From NCBI GenBank assembly GCA_963921795.1, contig OY997644.1, positions 2,658,254 through 2,722,253 on the forward strand: 64,000 nt of DNA, read 5' to 3'. This document shows positions 52,734 to 63,377 of the stretch, in pieces. Source of the stretch: Nannobrachium achirus (taxonomy: Eukaryota; Chordata; Actinopteri; Myctophiformes; Myctophidae). The notes beneath the pieces are model-generated. The model was not told the origin of the DNA. It saw nothing but the letters and a program-made list of their open reading frames with translations, and searched no databases. The position numbers and the translations under genes are program-made. Positions within the stretch are counted from its first letter, which is position 1. Each line of letters starts with the position of its first letter.

Positions 52734-52846
52734 GAGTAGAGCGTTTCGGACCATAAAGATGGAGCAGAAGGTTTATATTTACAATGTAAAAGTCTGTAAA
52801 TTGCCAACCAAGGCACTCTTCTGGTGAAAAAAAAGTAAAAAAAGTA

Positions 52847-54156
52847 AAGGTGTCAAAATTATCGCGTTAACTGCGGTAATTAATTTATTTTATTAATTGC
52901 GTTAAATTTTTTAACGCAATTAATCCAAAAGCAGAACGACCTGCTGCGGTGGAACACTATCTGCGGTGGAACACTGTCTTACTGTAGCCTATAGCGCTGC
53001 CACTGCTCCTCCTCCACCCCCCCCCCTCCCCTTTCTACACACAAGCATGTCACTCTGACTGCAGCAGCGAGAGACGGAGGAGAGCTAAGAGCTGCGGTTT
53101 CAAAGTGAAACAGGATTTAGATCGTTCACTGGAATAATACCTGATCATCATACAATACATCTGAAAAATATATAGTCTAGCCTACTTCTACCTCTGTTCC
53201 TAAAATCTGCGATGTTGTTAGGGTGCTGGGCTGCTGGCCTGAGTGCTCCAAACTTACTTGGATCAGATGAAAGACGCACGGCACTGCCAGTCATGACATT
53301 AGCTTAACGATCGATCGCCTCGTTGAAAATGCGCATTTGACCCAGGCAATCAACAGCACAACATTAATGGCAGCTGTTACAAACGCTTGTTTTCTCTGTC
53401 CTGTGCACGTGTGTCAGCTGTTTTATCTGTAACCTAGATGTCAAATAATTCTGTGTTGTATTGCAGTGGTTCTCAACCTATGGGTTGGGAACCCTAGGGG
53501 GATCCCCAATTTTATTTTGGGGGGGTCCCCAGATGTTAAGCTTAATGTTAACATTGTTTTCTCACTCAACAATAAACAGACCAACATACAGTATAGGTGT
53601 GGCATCTGCACATTTCTAAACTGACAAATTAAGGGCTTTTTTACTAGGCCTATACCATACCTCTGGTCAAACATTAGTCAAATTATTCTGAAAATAGCAG
53701 ATCTACATGCTTGTGGATCTACATGCTCACAAGCATGTAGATCTGCTATTTTCACAAGCAAACAGTCAAAACTAATGTAATGCCAACTCCAACAATTCCA
53801 AGTGCTCAGGGTGTGTGGTGTGGGGGGGGGGGGGGCCTGAAAAGTCATGTGTAAGCCAGTGTTTTAGACGTAGCCATGGGCCTATTGTATAAATATTTGC
53901 TATTGCTACACAATAAATGGTAAGGTAAAAAAAATGCATAAATAGTAATAATAATAACAATAATGATAATAAACATATATATAGTCCTACATATTGTATG
54001 ATAAATCTATCTTTGCCTTTAGCTTGCCATTACCGCAACAATATACATAAAGAAATGGCATATTTTGGACATAGTTCGATTCGTGATTAATCATGATTAA
54101 TTAATTTTTGAGCTGTGATTAATCTGATTAAAAATTTTAATCATTTGACAGCCCTA
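52847..54156. mobile_element. hAT GGTGTCAAAATTATCGCG type with nested FamC
   Basis: Left end GGTGTCAAAATTATCGCGTT, right end TTAATCATTTGACAGCCCTA, a common fish hAT end pair. A FamC copy from CAGTGGTTCTCAACCTATGG (53464) to about 53840 lies inside, with stem-loop 53689-53754 in which an 18-20 base arm segment is duplicated. Confidence 0.7.
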
Positions 54157-54177
54157 AAAAAAAGACGTTAAAGCATA

Positions 54178-54295
54178 TTTCTTTGGCTTTTTGCTTTATT
54201 GACAGATTACAGTAGTCTAACAGGAAATGGGGGGATGGGGAGATGGCGAGTGACATGCAACAAAGGTTGTCGGATTGTGAGCGTCAGCAGCCTAT
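54178..54295 (-). repeat. Reverse tRNA-SINE fragment
   Basis: TTTGCTTTATTGACAGATTA, CAGGAAATGGGGGGATGGGG and GAGTGACATGCAACAAAGGT follow the order of a widespread fish SINE in reverse; the B box is degraded. Confidence 0.55.
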
Positions 54296-55164
54296 AGGGA
54301 CATGTTGGGCCCCTGATTCAGCCCGGGAAAAAGAGTTGGAGGCCCTCATTGCGCGCTATAGAGAGAGATCTCTCTCTATAGCGCTGCTGCTACTCAAAGA
54401 TTTGTGACAAGCCAGTGGGCCAATTACATGAGTTATATATCGTCGTTGTTGGGTGAAAAACCCACAAAACCGTTTGTTTTGTATTTATCATTTTAAAAAT
54501 GATTTAAACTAGTGAAAACAGCCGATCTACAAGCACACAACGCCTCGCACCGCGAGGCGTTAGATCTGCTGTTTTCGCAAATTTTGTGCAAACAGTTTAA
54601 TTTTTACTTTTGTGCAAACAGTTTAATTTTTTCTTAATGGCTGGCCTGGACCGGCCGCTCGGGAGTTGTCCCGCTTTTCCCAGTCCGGGCCGAGATGCCC
54701 GGACTGGACAGTAGGGTGTGTCATGAAATGAAAAATTTAGAAATCAGGGTTTTACCTATGGTTTCAAGTTGTATTATGATATAATGAACCATAATCAAAA
54801 GCAAAAAAGTGAGTTTGACTTTATTTACCTACCCCCTTTTTTGATTGAAAAATTGCATTTTTAGGCGTTTTTGGTGGATTTTGACCATTTCCGCCTAAAT
54901 CAAAATTGTTCTTATTTGTAATTTTTTTGGCAATTTTTATCATCACCATTCAAAACCAAATATTTACAGCACTTGGAAATGGTCCTTTTAAAAATAAAAC
55001 CTTTATTTACTTTCCAATAAAGCCTTTAATCTTCTGACCTGCAAAGACGACAGCCAACAAGTTGCTACCAGCCATCACAACTGAGAGTACACTCTGTACA
55101 CTGGACTGGTTTCTCACCTTTCACAACCTGTTATTTGAATTAAATTGAGGCAACTCACATTAGG

Positions 55165-56272
55165 ATGGGTCCCAAGACCAGGCATGAGGCTGGGACTAGC
55201 CTTGCTGATGTGTCAGGTCCAGGAGAACCCATGGCACAGACCGAGCTACCTACCCTCCGGGGCGTCCTGAGGCACGGCATCTACCTGCAGGAGAAGAAGC
55301 TGTTGGAGGAAGGGGTGGATAGGAGGAACTACAGCATCAAGCAGCTGAGTATGGATGTCATGATGGAGGTGGTGAGCTGCTGGCAGAGGGCCAATGCTCA
55401 GTTCAGACCCCCAGTCATATTCAAAGACAGCTCCATAGAACAGTGGCCTGGACTGCTCTGGAGAACTTCGCCTGGAACAGAGGGGGCATGAAGAGAGAGG
55501 AGGACAGGAAGAACTTCCTAGACAATCTGGACTCCCTCTTCAACATCGCCTCCTGTAGTCATGAGATCCTCCCCTGCTCAGAGTCAGGGTGTGAGCACTC
55601 TAACCTAACGCGGACAGTTTAGTGTAGGCAGATGGGCGGGCGCGGTGAGTCTCTCCGCAAGTCTCCAGCCAATAGCATGTGTTCTCCTCCCCCCACCCCC
55701 CTCTGCTCCTCTGCTCAGCGCAGAGAACGCTGTTGCGTCATGACGTCAACACATTTGGTGCGACGCTCTCTGCACTCTGATTGGTTAGGGAAATTCTACA
55801 CTTCCTACAACAGTGATCATAACGCGATCGCCCAGGCTTCTTTTTCTTCCGATCGCCTAAAGAAGTCTGGGTTTCCGAGGCTAGGGTGTGAGGGATGTCA
55901 GGAGGGGGCACACCTGCTGGACTGTAACTGTAGGAGAGAGAAGAGGATTCCGAAGCTGGAGCTGGCTTTCATGATGTCCATGAAGACCAGGCGGCCTCCT
56001 GGCCAGAAGGCTTCCATGATGATGGTGGGACCTGATATAAAGGAGACTAAGAGGCAAAATGAACGGAAAGAAAAGGCTGACAAGATAAAGAAGGCTACTG
56101 CAGAGAAGGAAAAGGAACACCAGAAGGAGTTAGATGACAGGAGGGGTGCTGAGGCAGAGCTCTTGCTGCAGGAACAGAACACTGAAGCTACAGCTGAGAC
56201 CATGGCTGAGGAGAATGTGATGAAGAGAAACACCCTGAAGATTCCAAACACTGCTCTAGCCACCATCAGGAC
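55165..56272 (+). pseudogene. Unrecognised Cys-rich protein gene, left-arm copy, broken
   Basis: ATG at 55165 opens a frame with SLADVSGPGEP, ELPTLRGVLRHGIYLQEKK and VDRRNYSIKQLSMDVMMEVV. The reading frame shifts near 55440-55450, continues as ALENFAWNRGGMKREEDRKN, is cut by a 288-base insertion (55595-55882), then resumes GCEGCQEGAHLLDCNCRREK, a Cys cluster that may bind zinc, followed by a Lys/Glu-rich coiled-coil-like tail in the loop. Similar uncharacterised proteins occur in fish and invertebrate genomes, as far as I recall, and may be transposon passengers. Function unknown. Confidence 0.6.
55595..55882. mobile_element. 288-bp insertion with promoter-like motifs in the left arm
   Basis: AGGGTGTGA at 55586-55594 and 55883-55891 flanks it; the right arm has a single uninterrupted AGGGTGTGA at the same place, so it is an insertion with a 9-base duplication. 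It contains GGGCGG (55634), CCAAT (55669-55673), the full CRE TGACGTCA (55741-55748) and ATTGG (55780-55784), and is GC-rich. No terminal inverted repeat is evident. Confidence 0.7.
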
Positions 56273-56273
56273 T

Positions 56274-56690
56274 GAAGCCTTCTGGCCAGGAGGCCGCCTG
56301 GTCTTCATGGACATCATGAAAGCCAGCTCCAGCTTCGGAATCCTCTTCTCTCTCCTACAGTTACAGTCCAGCTGTGCCCCCTCCTGACATCCCTCACACC
56401 CTGACTCTGAGCAGGGGAGGATCTCATGACTACAGGAGGCGATGTTGAAGAGGGAGTCCAGATTGTCTAGGAAGTTCTTCCTGTCCTCCTCTCTCTTCAT
56501 GCCCCCTCTGTTCCAGGCAAAGTTCTCCAGAGCAGTCCAGGCCACTGTTCTATGGAGCTGTCTTTGAATATGACTGGGGGTCTGAACTGAGCATTGGCCC
56601 TCTGCCAGCAGCTCACCACCTCCATCATGACATCCATACTCAGCTGCTTGATGCTGTAGTTCCTCCTATCCACCCCTTCCTCCAACACTT
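56274..56690 (-). pseudogene. Same Cys-rich gene, right-arm copy, truncated at both ends
   Basis: Reads LLEEGVDRRNYSIKQLS from the minus strand, shows the same frame break as the left copy, then ALENFAWNRGGMKREEDRK and GCEGCQEGAQLDCNCRREKR, ending at the loop boundary. It lacks the N-terminal region and has no insertion at the site interrupted in the left arm. Confidence 0.6.
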
Positions 56691-57060
56691 GTTGGCTGTC
56701 GTCTTTGCAGGTCAGAAGATTAAAGGCTTTATTGGAAAGTAAATAAAGGTTTTATTTTTAAAAGGACCATTTCCAAGTGCTGTAAATATTTGGTTTTGAA
56801 TGGTGATGATAAAAATTGCCAAAATAATTACAAATAAGAACAATTTTGATTTAGGCGGAAATGGTCAAAATCCACCAAAAACGCCTAAAAATGCAATTTT
56901 TCAATCAAAAAAGGGGGTAGGTAAATAAAGTCAAACTCACTTTTTTGCTTTTGATTATGGTTCATTATATCATAATACAACTTGAAACCATAGGTAAAAC
57001 CCTGATTTCTCAATTTTTCATTTCATGACACACCCTACTGGACAGGGCCAAAAAAGTTTA

Positions 57061-58194
57061 AAAGCCTTTACTGAAGTGGCTAGTTCATAATAGAAATATT
57101 CAAAACTTTGAAACAAGCATCCTATATAGTAAGCATTTTGTAATCCAAGTAATCAGAGGATCATTTTGTGTACTTTGTTTGGCTTATATATGATCTGATC
57201 TGCCCATGCAAACCTGTCAAATCGTTATCGAAATTAACATTGCATATCTCTCTCATCAAATCTTCTTCCCATGAGTAAACATTGTTTTCAGATTGCTTTC
57301 TCGTCAGCTCTCGCATCATCTCTCCTTTTTAATTGGACACGAGGGACAGAGAGAGAGAAAGCATGAGAGAGAGAGAGAGATGATTATTCTAAATAAAACA
57401 AAACAGAAACATCACTTCACAGTGAACCAGTCAATTGCCATGTTTTGCTGGGCAATGCAAATTCATGGCACGTTAGGCAGTAGAGATAATGCACGCAACA
57501 TTGTTGTGTGCAGCCTGTGAGCAGCAGTAGGTGTGTAATAGATGAGCTGGCATCCATGGGCCCTGCAGGGTGCACTTTGTTCCTTTCTCCACACAAAGAA
57601 AAAGGAGGGCTACAGTCATTATCAACGTAACGGGATGAATAGGAGGAAGAGAGAGGATGAGGACTCAAATAAAGAGGGATGTACTGGGATAAAAAGAAAA
57701 AAATCAAACCTCGGTTCGAAGTGAAGCAGTGAATTTTCATTCCAAGTGTTCTAGAGCTATGAAATCTGTGTTCTAGATCTATACATTCTGTGTTCTAGAT
57801 CTATACTTTCTATGTGTTTTAGTTCTATATTTTTATGAATTCTGAATGATTTTATCTGGAGGGCCAAATTGTCATGTGAAGCTTGACCAATCCTCAATTC
57901 TGCATGCACGGGACATGTACGGGACAGACAAAGCCACTCCTTGGAAGCGGCTTTCACTGTTTTAAAATGTTACTTTTGTTAAAGAAAGGGTTTAAACAAT
58001 ATATTTCATATAAAGACCAAGCTTTAACTGGAGAGCCATTGCAGCTGTTGCCACTATTCATGCCCAGGCTGCAAGACAAGTCCAAGATTCACATTGATGG
58101 GTAAAATAAACAAATGATAATTCAGAGAGTCAAATTTAATGTTAAACCAAAAGTAAAATGTGTCGGCTAAACTATTTAATGTTACTGTGTTACT
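57061..58194. other. Unassigned sequence
   Basis: No gene. A short tandem of GTTCTAGATCTATACATTCT units lies near 57767-57815, and a GAGA run near 57347-57382. Confidence 0.4.
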
Positions 58195-58290
58195 GTGATC
58201 GGCTATTTTCAGCATTCAAACAAATCAGCCATTACGAAGTCATCAAGGCCTGACAGATTTTTTTGTAGACTAAATCAACTGCAGATTTAA
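58195..58290 (+). repeat. Fragment of the GTCGACTAAAAC hAT, starting at the stem-loop
   Basis: GATCGGCTATTTTCAGCA at 58197 is the right arm of the module, followed by AATCAGCCATTACGA as in 19985-20030. The left half is missing. Confidence 0.55.
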
Positions 58291-58475
58291 CATGTTACTT
58301 CTACGCGCTACGTCCTACCCTGTCAGAAGCGGCTTGCTCGCTCCTCGTGCATTGAAGGAAGTATGAGCTCACTTCAGGGCTCTCCCCAGGTTACAAAATC
58401 GTGAGATAGAAATTTAGATAAAAAAAAAAGAAAGAAAGAAATTATGTAGCAAAACTGTAGCTCTTAGGCCTAAAC

Positions 58476-58934
58476 CAGGGGTCTTCAACAGGGGGTCCGG
58501 GACCCCTAGGGGGTCCTCAGAGTTACTACAGGGAGTCCTCCAAATCTGTGTGTGATAGGATAGGAAATTCTTTATATTTTTATATTAACTGCTTGAACCC
58601 TAACGTCCATATTCTGAGCACTTTAGCCAAAAATAGCCGATCTACAAGCTCACAACGCCTCGTGTGTGAGCTTGTAGATCGGCTATTTTTGGCAAAGAGC
58701 TTTAGTGTAGAGGGGAAAAAGAGCAGACTAAGTACAGAGTGAAAGGTCAAGTTTATTGAGTATTGACGGTTCAAGTGGTTAAATATCTGAAAACCCAAAT
58801 TGACATGAATCCAAAATACAGTGATGATTGTGCTGTCAAACAATGAAACTATATGGAATCTATGAACAGGTTGTGGGGGTCCTTGCTTCATCTCTCTCTC
58901 AACTAAGCTGGTCCTTGGACGTTGAAGACCCCTG
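58476..58934 (+). mobile_element. hAT CAGGGGTCTTCAAC type with stem-loop
   Basis: GCCTAAAC at 58468-58475 and 58935-58942 is an exact 8-bp duplication; ends CAGGGGTCTTCAACAGGG and ACGTTGAAGACCCCTG. Stem-loop 58625-58692 has perfect 29-base arms with GCCAAAAATAGCCGATCTAC as the outer part. Confidence 0.93.
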
Positions 58935-59246
58935 GCCTAAACTATTGAGTCGAGTAAATAAATACTTATGATCCATCCTTACTTAAAAAGTAGGGCCTAA
59001 TGTTTGCTGCAGCAACGATGCCATTCTCCATGAATGCCTGAAGATCCATATATGGCCAAGACAGATGGCCAAGACAGCCCATATCTTTGTGGCTGGTTCT
59101 ACAGACAGGGATCTCCATGTATGGGCATAAATGGTATGATGTCAGATGTCATAGACATCATAGGACTTTTACATAACGAATAACTGAGTAAGCATGTTTG
59201 GGCTCTCACAGCATATCTCCATACATGGTTCTCCATATATGGGTAC

Positions 59247-59815
59247 CAGGGACGCGCTGGGCCCCTGATTCTGCCCGGGAAAAAGAGTTGGAGAGGCCCT
59301 CATTGTGCGCTATAGAGAGAGATCTCTCTCTATAGCGCTGCTGCTGCTACTCAAAGATTTGCCATTTCCGATCATGACAAGTGACAAGCCAGTGGGCCAA
59401 TTACTGTACATGAGTTATATTTTGTCGTTGCCGGGTGGAAACCTTGTATGTCCAAAAACGTTTGTTTTGTATTTATCATTTTAAAAATGATTTAAACTAG
59501 TGAAAACAGCCGACCTACAAGCACACAACGCCTCGCACCGTGAGGTGTTGTGTGCTTGTAAATCTGCTGTTTTCACTACTTTTGTGCAACGGCCTTGTAT
59601 GATGAAGCAGGGCTTTGCTTTGGGAAAAAATGTATAAATTTGAAACTTGGAGAAACGAGGTTTCTGCCCGACAGTGACAATTTACTTTGTTGGCTGCCCA
59701 GCCCCCAAAATGGAACGAAGGCCGACATTTTATTTTTAATTTTTTCCTAATGGCCGGCCTGGACCGGCCGGGAATGAACCGGCCGTTCGGGAGTTGTCCC
59801 GCTTTTCCCAATGGG
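59247..59815 (+). mobile_element. FamH hAT, copy 2
   Basis: Left end CAGGGACGCGCTGGGCCCCT; 32-base palindrome at 59307-59338; core TCGTTGCCGGGTGGAAACCT; stem-loop 59497-59576; then GGCCTGGACCGGCCGGGAAT. The right terminus is lost in GGGAAAACCCATATATGGG. Confidence 0.75.
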
Positions 59816-59900
59816 AAAACCCATATATGGGTAACTGGTCCGATATACATCACTGGCTTGATGGCCAAGAATTGGCGCGCCCTCGCCCTGAGGCGTCTTA

Positions 59901-60046
59901 AGCCTCCATCATAGTCACAGGTGAAGAGCTATCACCTCACCGCGGTGTAGTTATCACCTAAAAATGTATAACAAAGCCTAAGTGATAGCTAGAAAACTAC
60001 ACCGCGGTGATAGCTCATCACCGCAGACTGTACTATGATAAGGCCT
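59901..60046. mobile_element. PIF/Harbinger-like MITE
   Basis: TTA at 59898-59900 and 60047-60049; ends AGCCTCCATCATAGTCAC and ACTATGATAAGGCCT. Arms share ACCGCGGTGTAGTT with the element at 40548-40691. Confidence 0.8.
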
Positions 60047-60049
60047 TTA

Positions 60050-61005
60050 CTAGTCAGTAGTTGCTGAGGCTACACAATCATTTAAATGTTACCACAGGAG
60101 GTGTGTTTTGTATGCTTTGCGGATTTCTAGCGCTGTCGTTAACAATTATTAAAGGAATCAAGTGTTTAAACAAAGTCTGCTTTTCTCCCCCCAGTAATAC
60201 ACTTGAATTCACTTTTTTAAATTAAAACAGCTTTGGAGGCTATAGGGCCACTGAATTAATTCTCTTCTCCAATTATTTTTGTTAAAGGAAACATTGCATC
60301 CAAAAAGCCATCTCATTTTCTCAACAGAAACTGAAATAGCCAAACTTAAAAGGATACATTGTTGTTGATTAAATAAAAAGAGCTAAAAAAATATCTTATA
60401 TTTCACTCCAGTCCAACTAACTATAAACAATCTGGGCTTCTGTTTGAAAACACTGACATCTTGTGGCATGAAGAGATGGTACAAATCCAGTATGCCTTCA
60501 CTTTAATCAAAATGAAGGTAACACCTTAGTAAAAGGAGGTATACAAAGTATATTGAAAGCTTGTGGTTTCTTGGGGTTCTGCAATGGTGTGACGTGCATT
60601 TTCCTAGCATTGAGGTACAATAAGCTGTACTCTATCTGCATGCACAGGGAATCAGAGGCTATATTGCTTGACCTTGAGAAGAACCAATACAACCATTTCC
60701 CCACATACCTGCACAATTTCTCAATTCAGCTGAAAACACGATTGAAATGGAATAGAGACAGCAATTTGAACGCTCAAATGGGTTGAGATCTAGGAACAGG
60801 TTCCTTCAGCCCTATACAGTAAATTCTCTTTTCAGTTCATAAATACATTAAAGATGTGAATTATAATCTATTTCTGATGGATAAAGCCTTGGCCTGGAAG
60901 AGAGGTCATCAGGTGGTCCCCAACCTTCTTGGAGTGTTTCGACCCTTAACCAGAACACTCTCCAGTTGCCGGGTCAGCAGTGATTGCCCAAATCACTAGC
61001 CCTCT
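60050..61005. other. Unassigned sequence
   Basis: No gene or transposon end supported. Confidence 0.4.
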
Positions 61006-61009
61006 CCTC

Positions 61010-61192
61010 GGTGCCATGGCATTGGTCCGAAGGTTCATTAGTCCAAAGGTTCATTAGTCCGAATTTGTTAAGAATACTATGCCTAACTCTAACCCTAACC
61101 CTAACCTTAACCTCAGTAACCCTAACTAAATTCGGACTAATGAACCTTTGGAATAATGAACCTTTCGGACTTATGGGCAGTCCCCCCTCTCC
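61010..61192. repeat. FamK repeat with telomere-like centre, second copy
   Basis: GGTGCCATGGCATTGGTCCG and GGACTTATGGGCAGTCCCCC at the ends, TTCATTAGTCCGAATTTG and its inverse inside, and ACCCTAACCCTAACCTTAAC at the centre. Confidence 0.6.
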
Positions 61193-61458
61193 TCCAGGCT
61201 TCCAGCTTTTGTCCAATCCCCTATGCCAGAGCCAACAGGAGGCTCTCTCTGCCTTGTGTGTTCTTGGGGCATTGCAGGCACTTAGAGTCTCTAGGACTAT
61301 GGTTTGCTTCTTGCCTATAGGGTCCTCCTAAGTCTGTTCGTCTGTGCTGTGTGCATGCGTCCGCCCTAGTCCACTCTTGGCCTTATTCTGGTGTGTTTTG
61401 AGTCAAGGTGGTTTGTTTGTAGGGTTCAAGGGAAGGCACGCACATCCCAAAAAATAGT

Positions 61459-61612
61459 TTCGCGATGCGAAGCGTTGTGTGCTTGTAGATCTGCTGTTTC
61501 CCTGCTGTTGTGCGACAGCCTTGTATGATGAAGCAGGGCTTTACTTTGCAAAGAAACGCACAAATTTGAAACTTGGAGATGCAAGGTTTCTTCCCGACAG
61601 TGAGGATATTTA
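61459..61612 (+). mobile_element. FamB core, right half cut at the stem-loop
   Basis: Begins TTCGCGATGCGAAGCGTTGT at the stem-loop centre and continues through CTTGTATGATGAAGCAGGGC to TTCCCGACAGTGAGGATAT. The left half is absent. Confidence 0.7.
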
Positions 61613-61716
61613 CACCCCTGTATTATGTTGGTGTGCCCATGGATTCTTGGGAGATGAAAAGTGTGCCCATGCAGAAAGAAGGTTGAGAAACACTGCTATA
61701 GCTGCATTGTTTAAAC

Positions 61717-61719
61717 ACA

Positions 61720-61787
<68 letters not shown>

Positions 61788-61798
61788 CACACACACAC
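61717..61798. repeat. (ACGC)n followed by (AC)n microsatellite
   Basis: About 15 ACGC units passing into an AC run, suggesting an ACGC expansion from within an AC tract. Confidence 0.95.
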
Positions 61799-61894
61799 GT
61801 TTTGGAAGTATTTTAACAGTTACATGGGTATTCTTACTGACTAGCAGGGAGATCCTGTACAAAAACCTTTTTGATTTCTCTGGACTAGAGTTTA

Positions 61895-62590
61895 CAATTT
61901 ACAATTTAAGCATTTAGCAGATGCTCTGAATCCAGAGCGACTTACAAATAAGCAAGGTTATACATCAGTACATCAACATCAATAAGTCAAATGCAAATAA
62001 ATAGTAGGTTAATCTAAGAAAAGTAAAATAAGTAAAAATAGTAAAAATAAGACATAAAATTGAATTACATGTATTGCCATTGAGGGTGGGCAAGTGCTAC
62101 GGTAAGTGCTATGGGCTGTGAGTGCTATGGGCTAAGGTGGAGTCTGAAAAGGTGAGTCATCAGACCATGGTGGAAGCTAGGGCGTGAGTCTGCAGTTCTA
62201 AGTGTAACAGGGAGTTTATTCCACAGTTTGGGGGCCAGGAGGGCGAAGAGTCTTGGACGAGTGGATTGTTGTCCTGGGGTTTTTAGCAAGGGTTATGTCA
62301 GCTTCCCTGTGTTAGCTGCTGTTCTGAGTGAACGGGAGGTGTTGTAGGGTTCAATCAGCCTTTGAAGGTATGGAGGTGCCATACCTTTGGCGGATTTGAA
62401 GGCCAGTGTTTTGTATTCTGTGCAGGCAGCAACCGGGAGCCAGTGGAGGGGGCGGAGAAGAGGAGAGACATGTGAAAACTGTGGCTGGTTTAAGACCAAT
62501 CGTGCTGCAGCATTCTGAATCAATTGGAGAGGCTTAAGTGTACATGCTTTGAGGCCAGTGATGGGAGAGTTACAGTAGTCGAGTTTTGAT
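61895..62590 (-). pseudogene. L2-like LINE 3' fragment with reverse-transcriptase ORF end
   Basis: On the minus strand 62523-62293 reads QNAAARLVLNQPQFSHVSPL then LHWLPVAACTEYKTLAFKSA and GMAPPYLQRLIEPY, the C-terminal part of an L2-type LINE ORF2 after the reverse transcriptase domain. The + strand 61897 end TTAGCAGATGCTCTGAATCC is the familiar 3' tail. 5' truncated, non-functional. Confidence 0.75.
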
Positions 62591-62843
62591 ATGACTGATG
62601 TCTGGGTGTGTGTGTGTGTACTCTAGAGAGAACAAACAACTATGTGTGATTGTAAAGAAAATCTAAACTATCTCAACACAGCACAGAGCACACCCATCAT
62701 AATTGCATGTTTCATTGCTACAGTATCTATGCTTGCTATGTACAGTAGGCCTATGTGTATGTATGTTCCCCTGCCTTCTTAGAAAGACTGCATTCCTACT
62801 GTTTGTTTCTGAGAATGGGGAGTGTGTTATTGGTTAGTTGTGT

Positions 62844-62846
<3 letters not shown>

Positions 62847-62930
<84 letters not shown>
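62847..62930. repeat. (CA)n microsatellite
   Basis: Pure CA run of about 84 bases. Immediately downstream, AAGGTATGGCAACATGACTG and its inverse form a small palindrome (62963-63016). Confidence 0.97.
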
Positions 62931-62933
<3 letters not shown>

Positions 62934-63377
62934 ACACCAGTGGCGTCAGTTCAGAAAAAGCTAAGGTATGGCAACATGACTGCGTGTGCAAGACACCAGT
63001 CATGTTGCCATACCTTAAGAAGTACAATCTAAATGGTTGTTCAAGTGCAGCTAAACTTGGCATGTTAAACGTGCCACAATACCTTGTTAAAGTGACCATT
63101 TTGTTAAATGTTGTAGTTATTTTACTGTAATTTAACAACATAATACAGATAGACAAAGAGACATTAATGGATTTATATTTAAAGGTAACTTTTTTTTCCC
63201 CCTGGACCCAGGGTATGGCTCACACACAGGTTGGTGCAGGTGCGTGAATGACTCCTCCTGGGACCAGAGAGCCCTGCAGAGGGTGCTGAGCTTGGCTGAG
63301 TGCACCATGGGGACTTCACTGCTAGCTAGAGCTAAAAGGATGTTAAAGCACCCATATCTCCCCAGCAGGGTGGTCGG

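Larger units (their letters stand above)
54712..57036. mobile_element. 2.3-kb palindromic DNA transposon with 9-bp target duplication
   Basis: ACTGGACAG at 54703-54711 and 57037-57045. Ends are TAGGGTGTGTCATGAAATG and CATTTCATGACACACCCT. The inverted arms extend through almost the whole element: left arm 54712-56014 and right arm 56274-57036 around a loop of about 260 bases. The left arm has two blocks the right arm lacks (55062-55300, and 55595-55882 with its 9-base repeat), which accounts for the length difference. A 9-10 bp duplication would fit a Mutator-like element, but no transposase was identified. Confidence 0.85.
54296..57060 (+). mobile_element. FamH hAT, copy 1, interrupted by the palindromic element
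   Basis: Starts AGGGACATGTTGGGCCCCTG; contains the 32-base perfect palindrome at 54353-54384, the FamB core and stem-loop 54511-54576 (right part deleted). Continues to CCCGGACTGGACAG and is then split by 54712-57036; the right end is short or lost. Confidence 0.65.

Noticed and set aside
56015..56273. Loop of the palindrome as a separate small gene
   Set aside because: The Lys/Glu-rich frame continues directly from the left-arm copy, so it is the C-terminal part of that gene.
61085..61135. Telomere or fusion site
   Set aside because: Only a few CCCTAA units, with single-base variants, inside a dispersed palindromic repeat.
62293..62523. Host gene on the minus strand
   Set aside because: The sequence QNAAARLV...LHWLPVA is the C-terminal end of an L2-type LINE ORF2.
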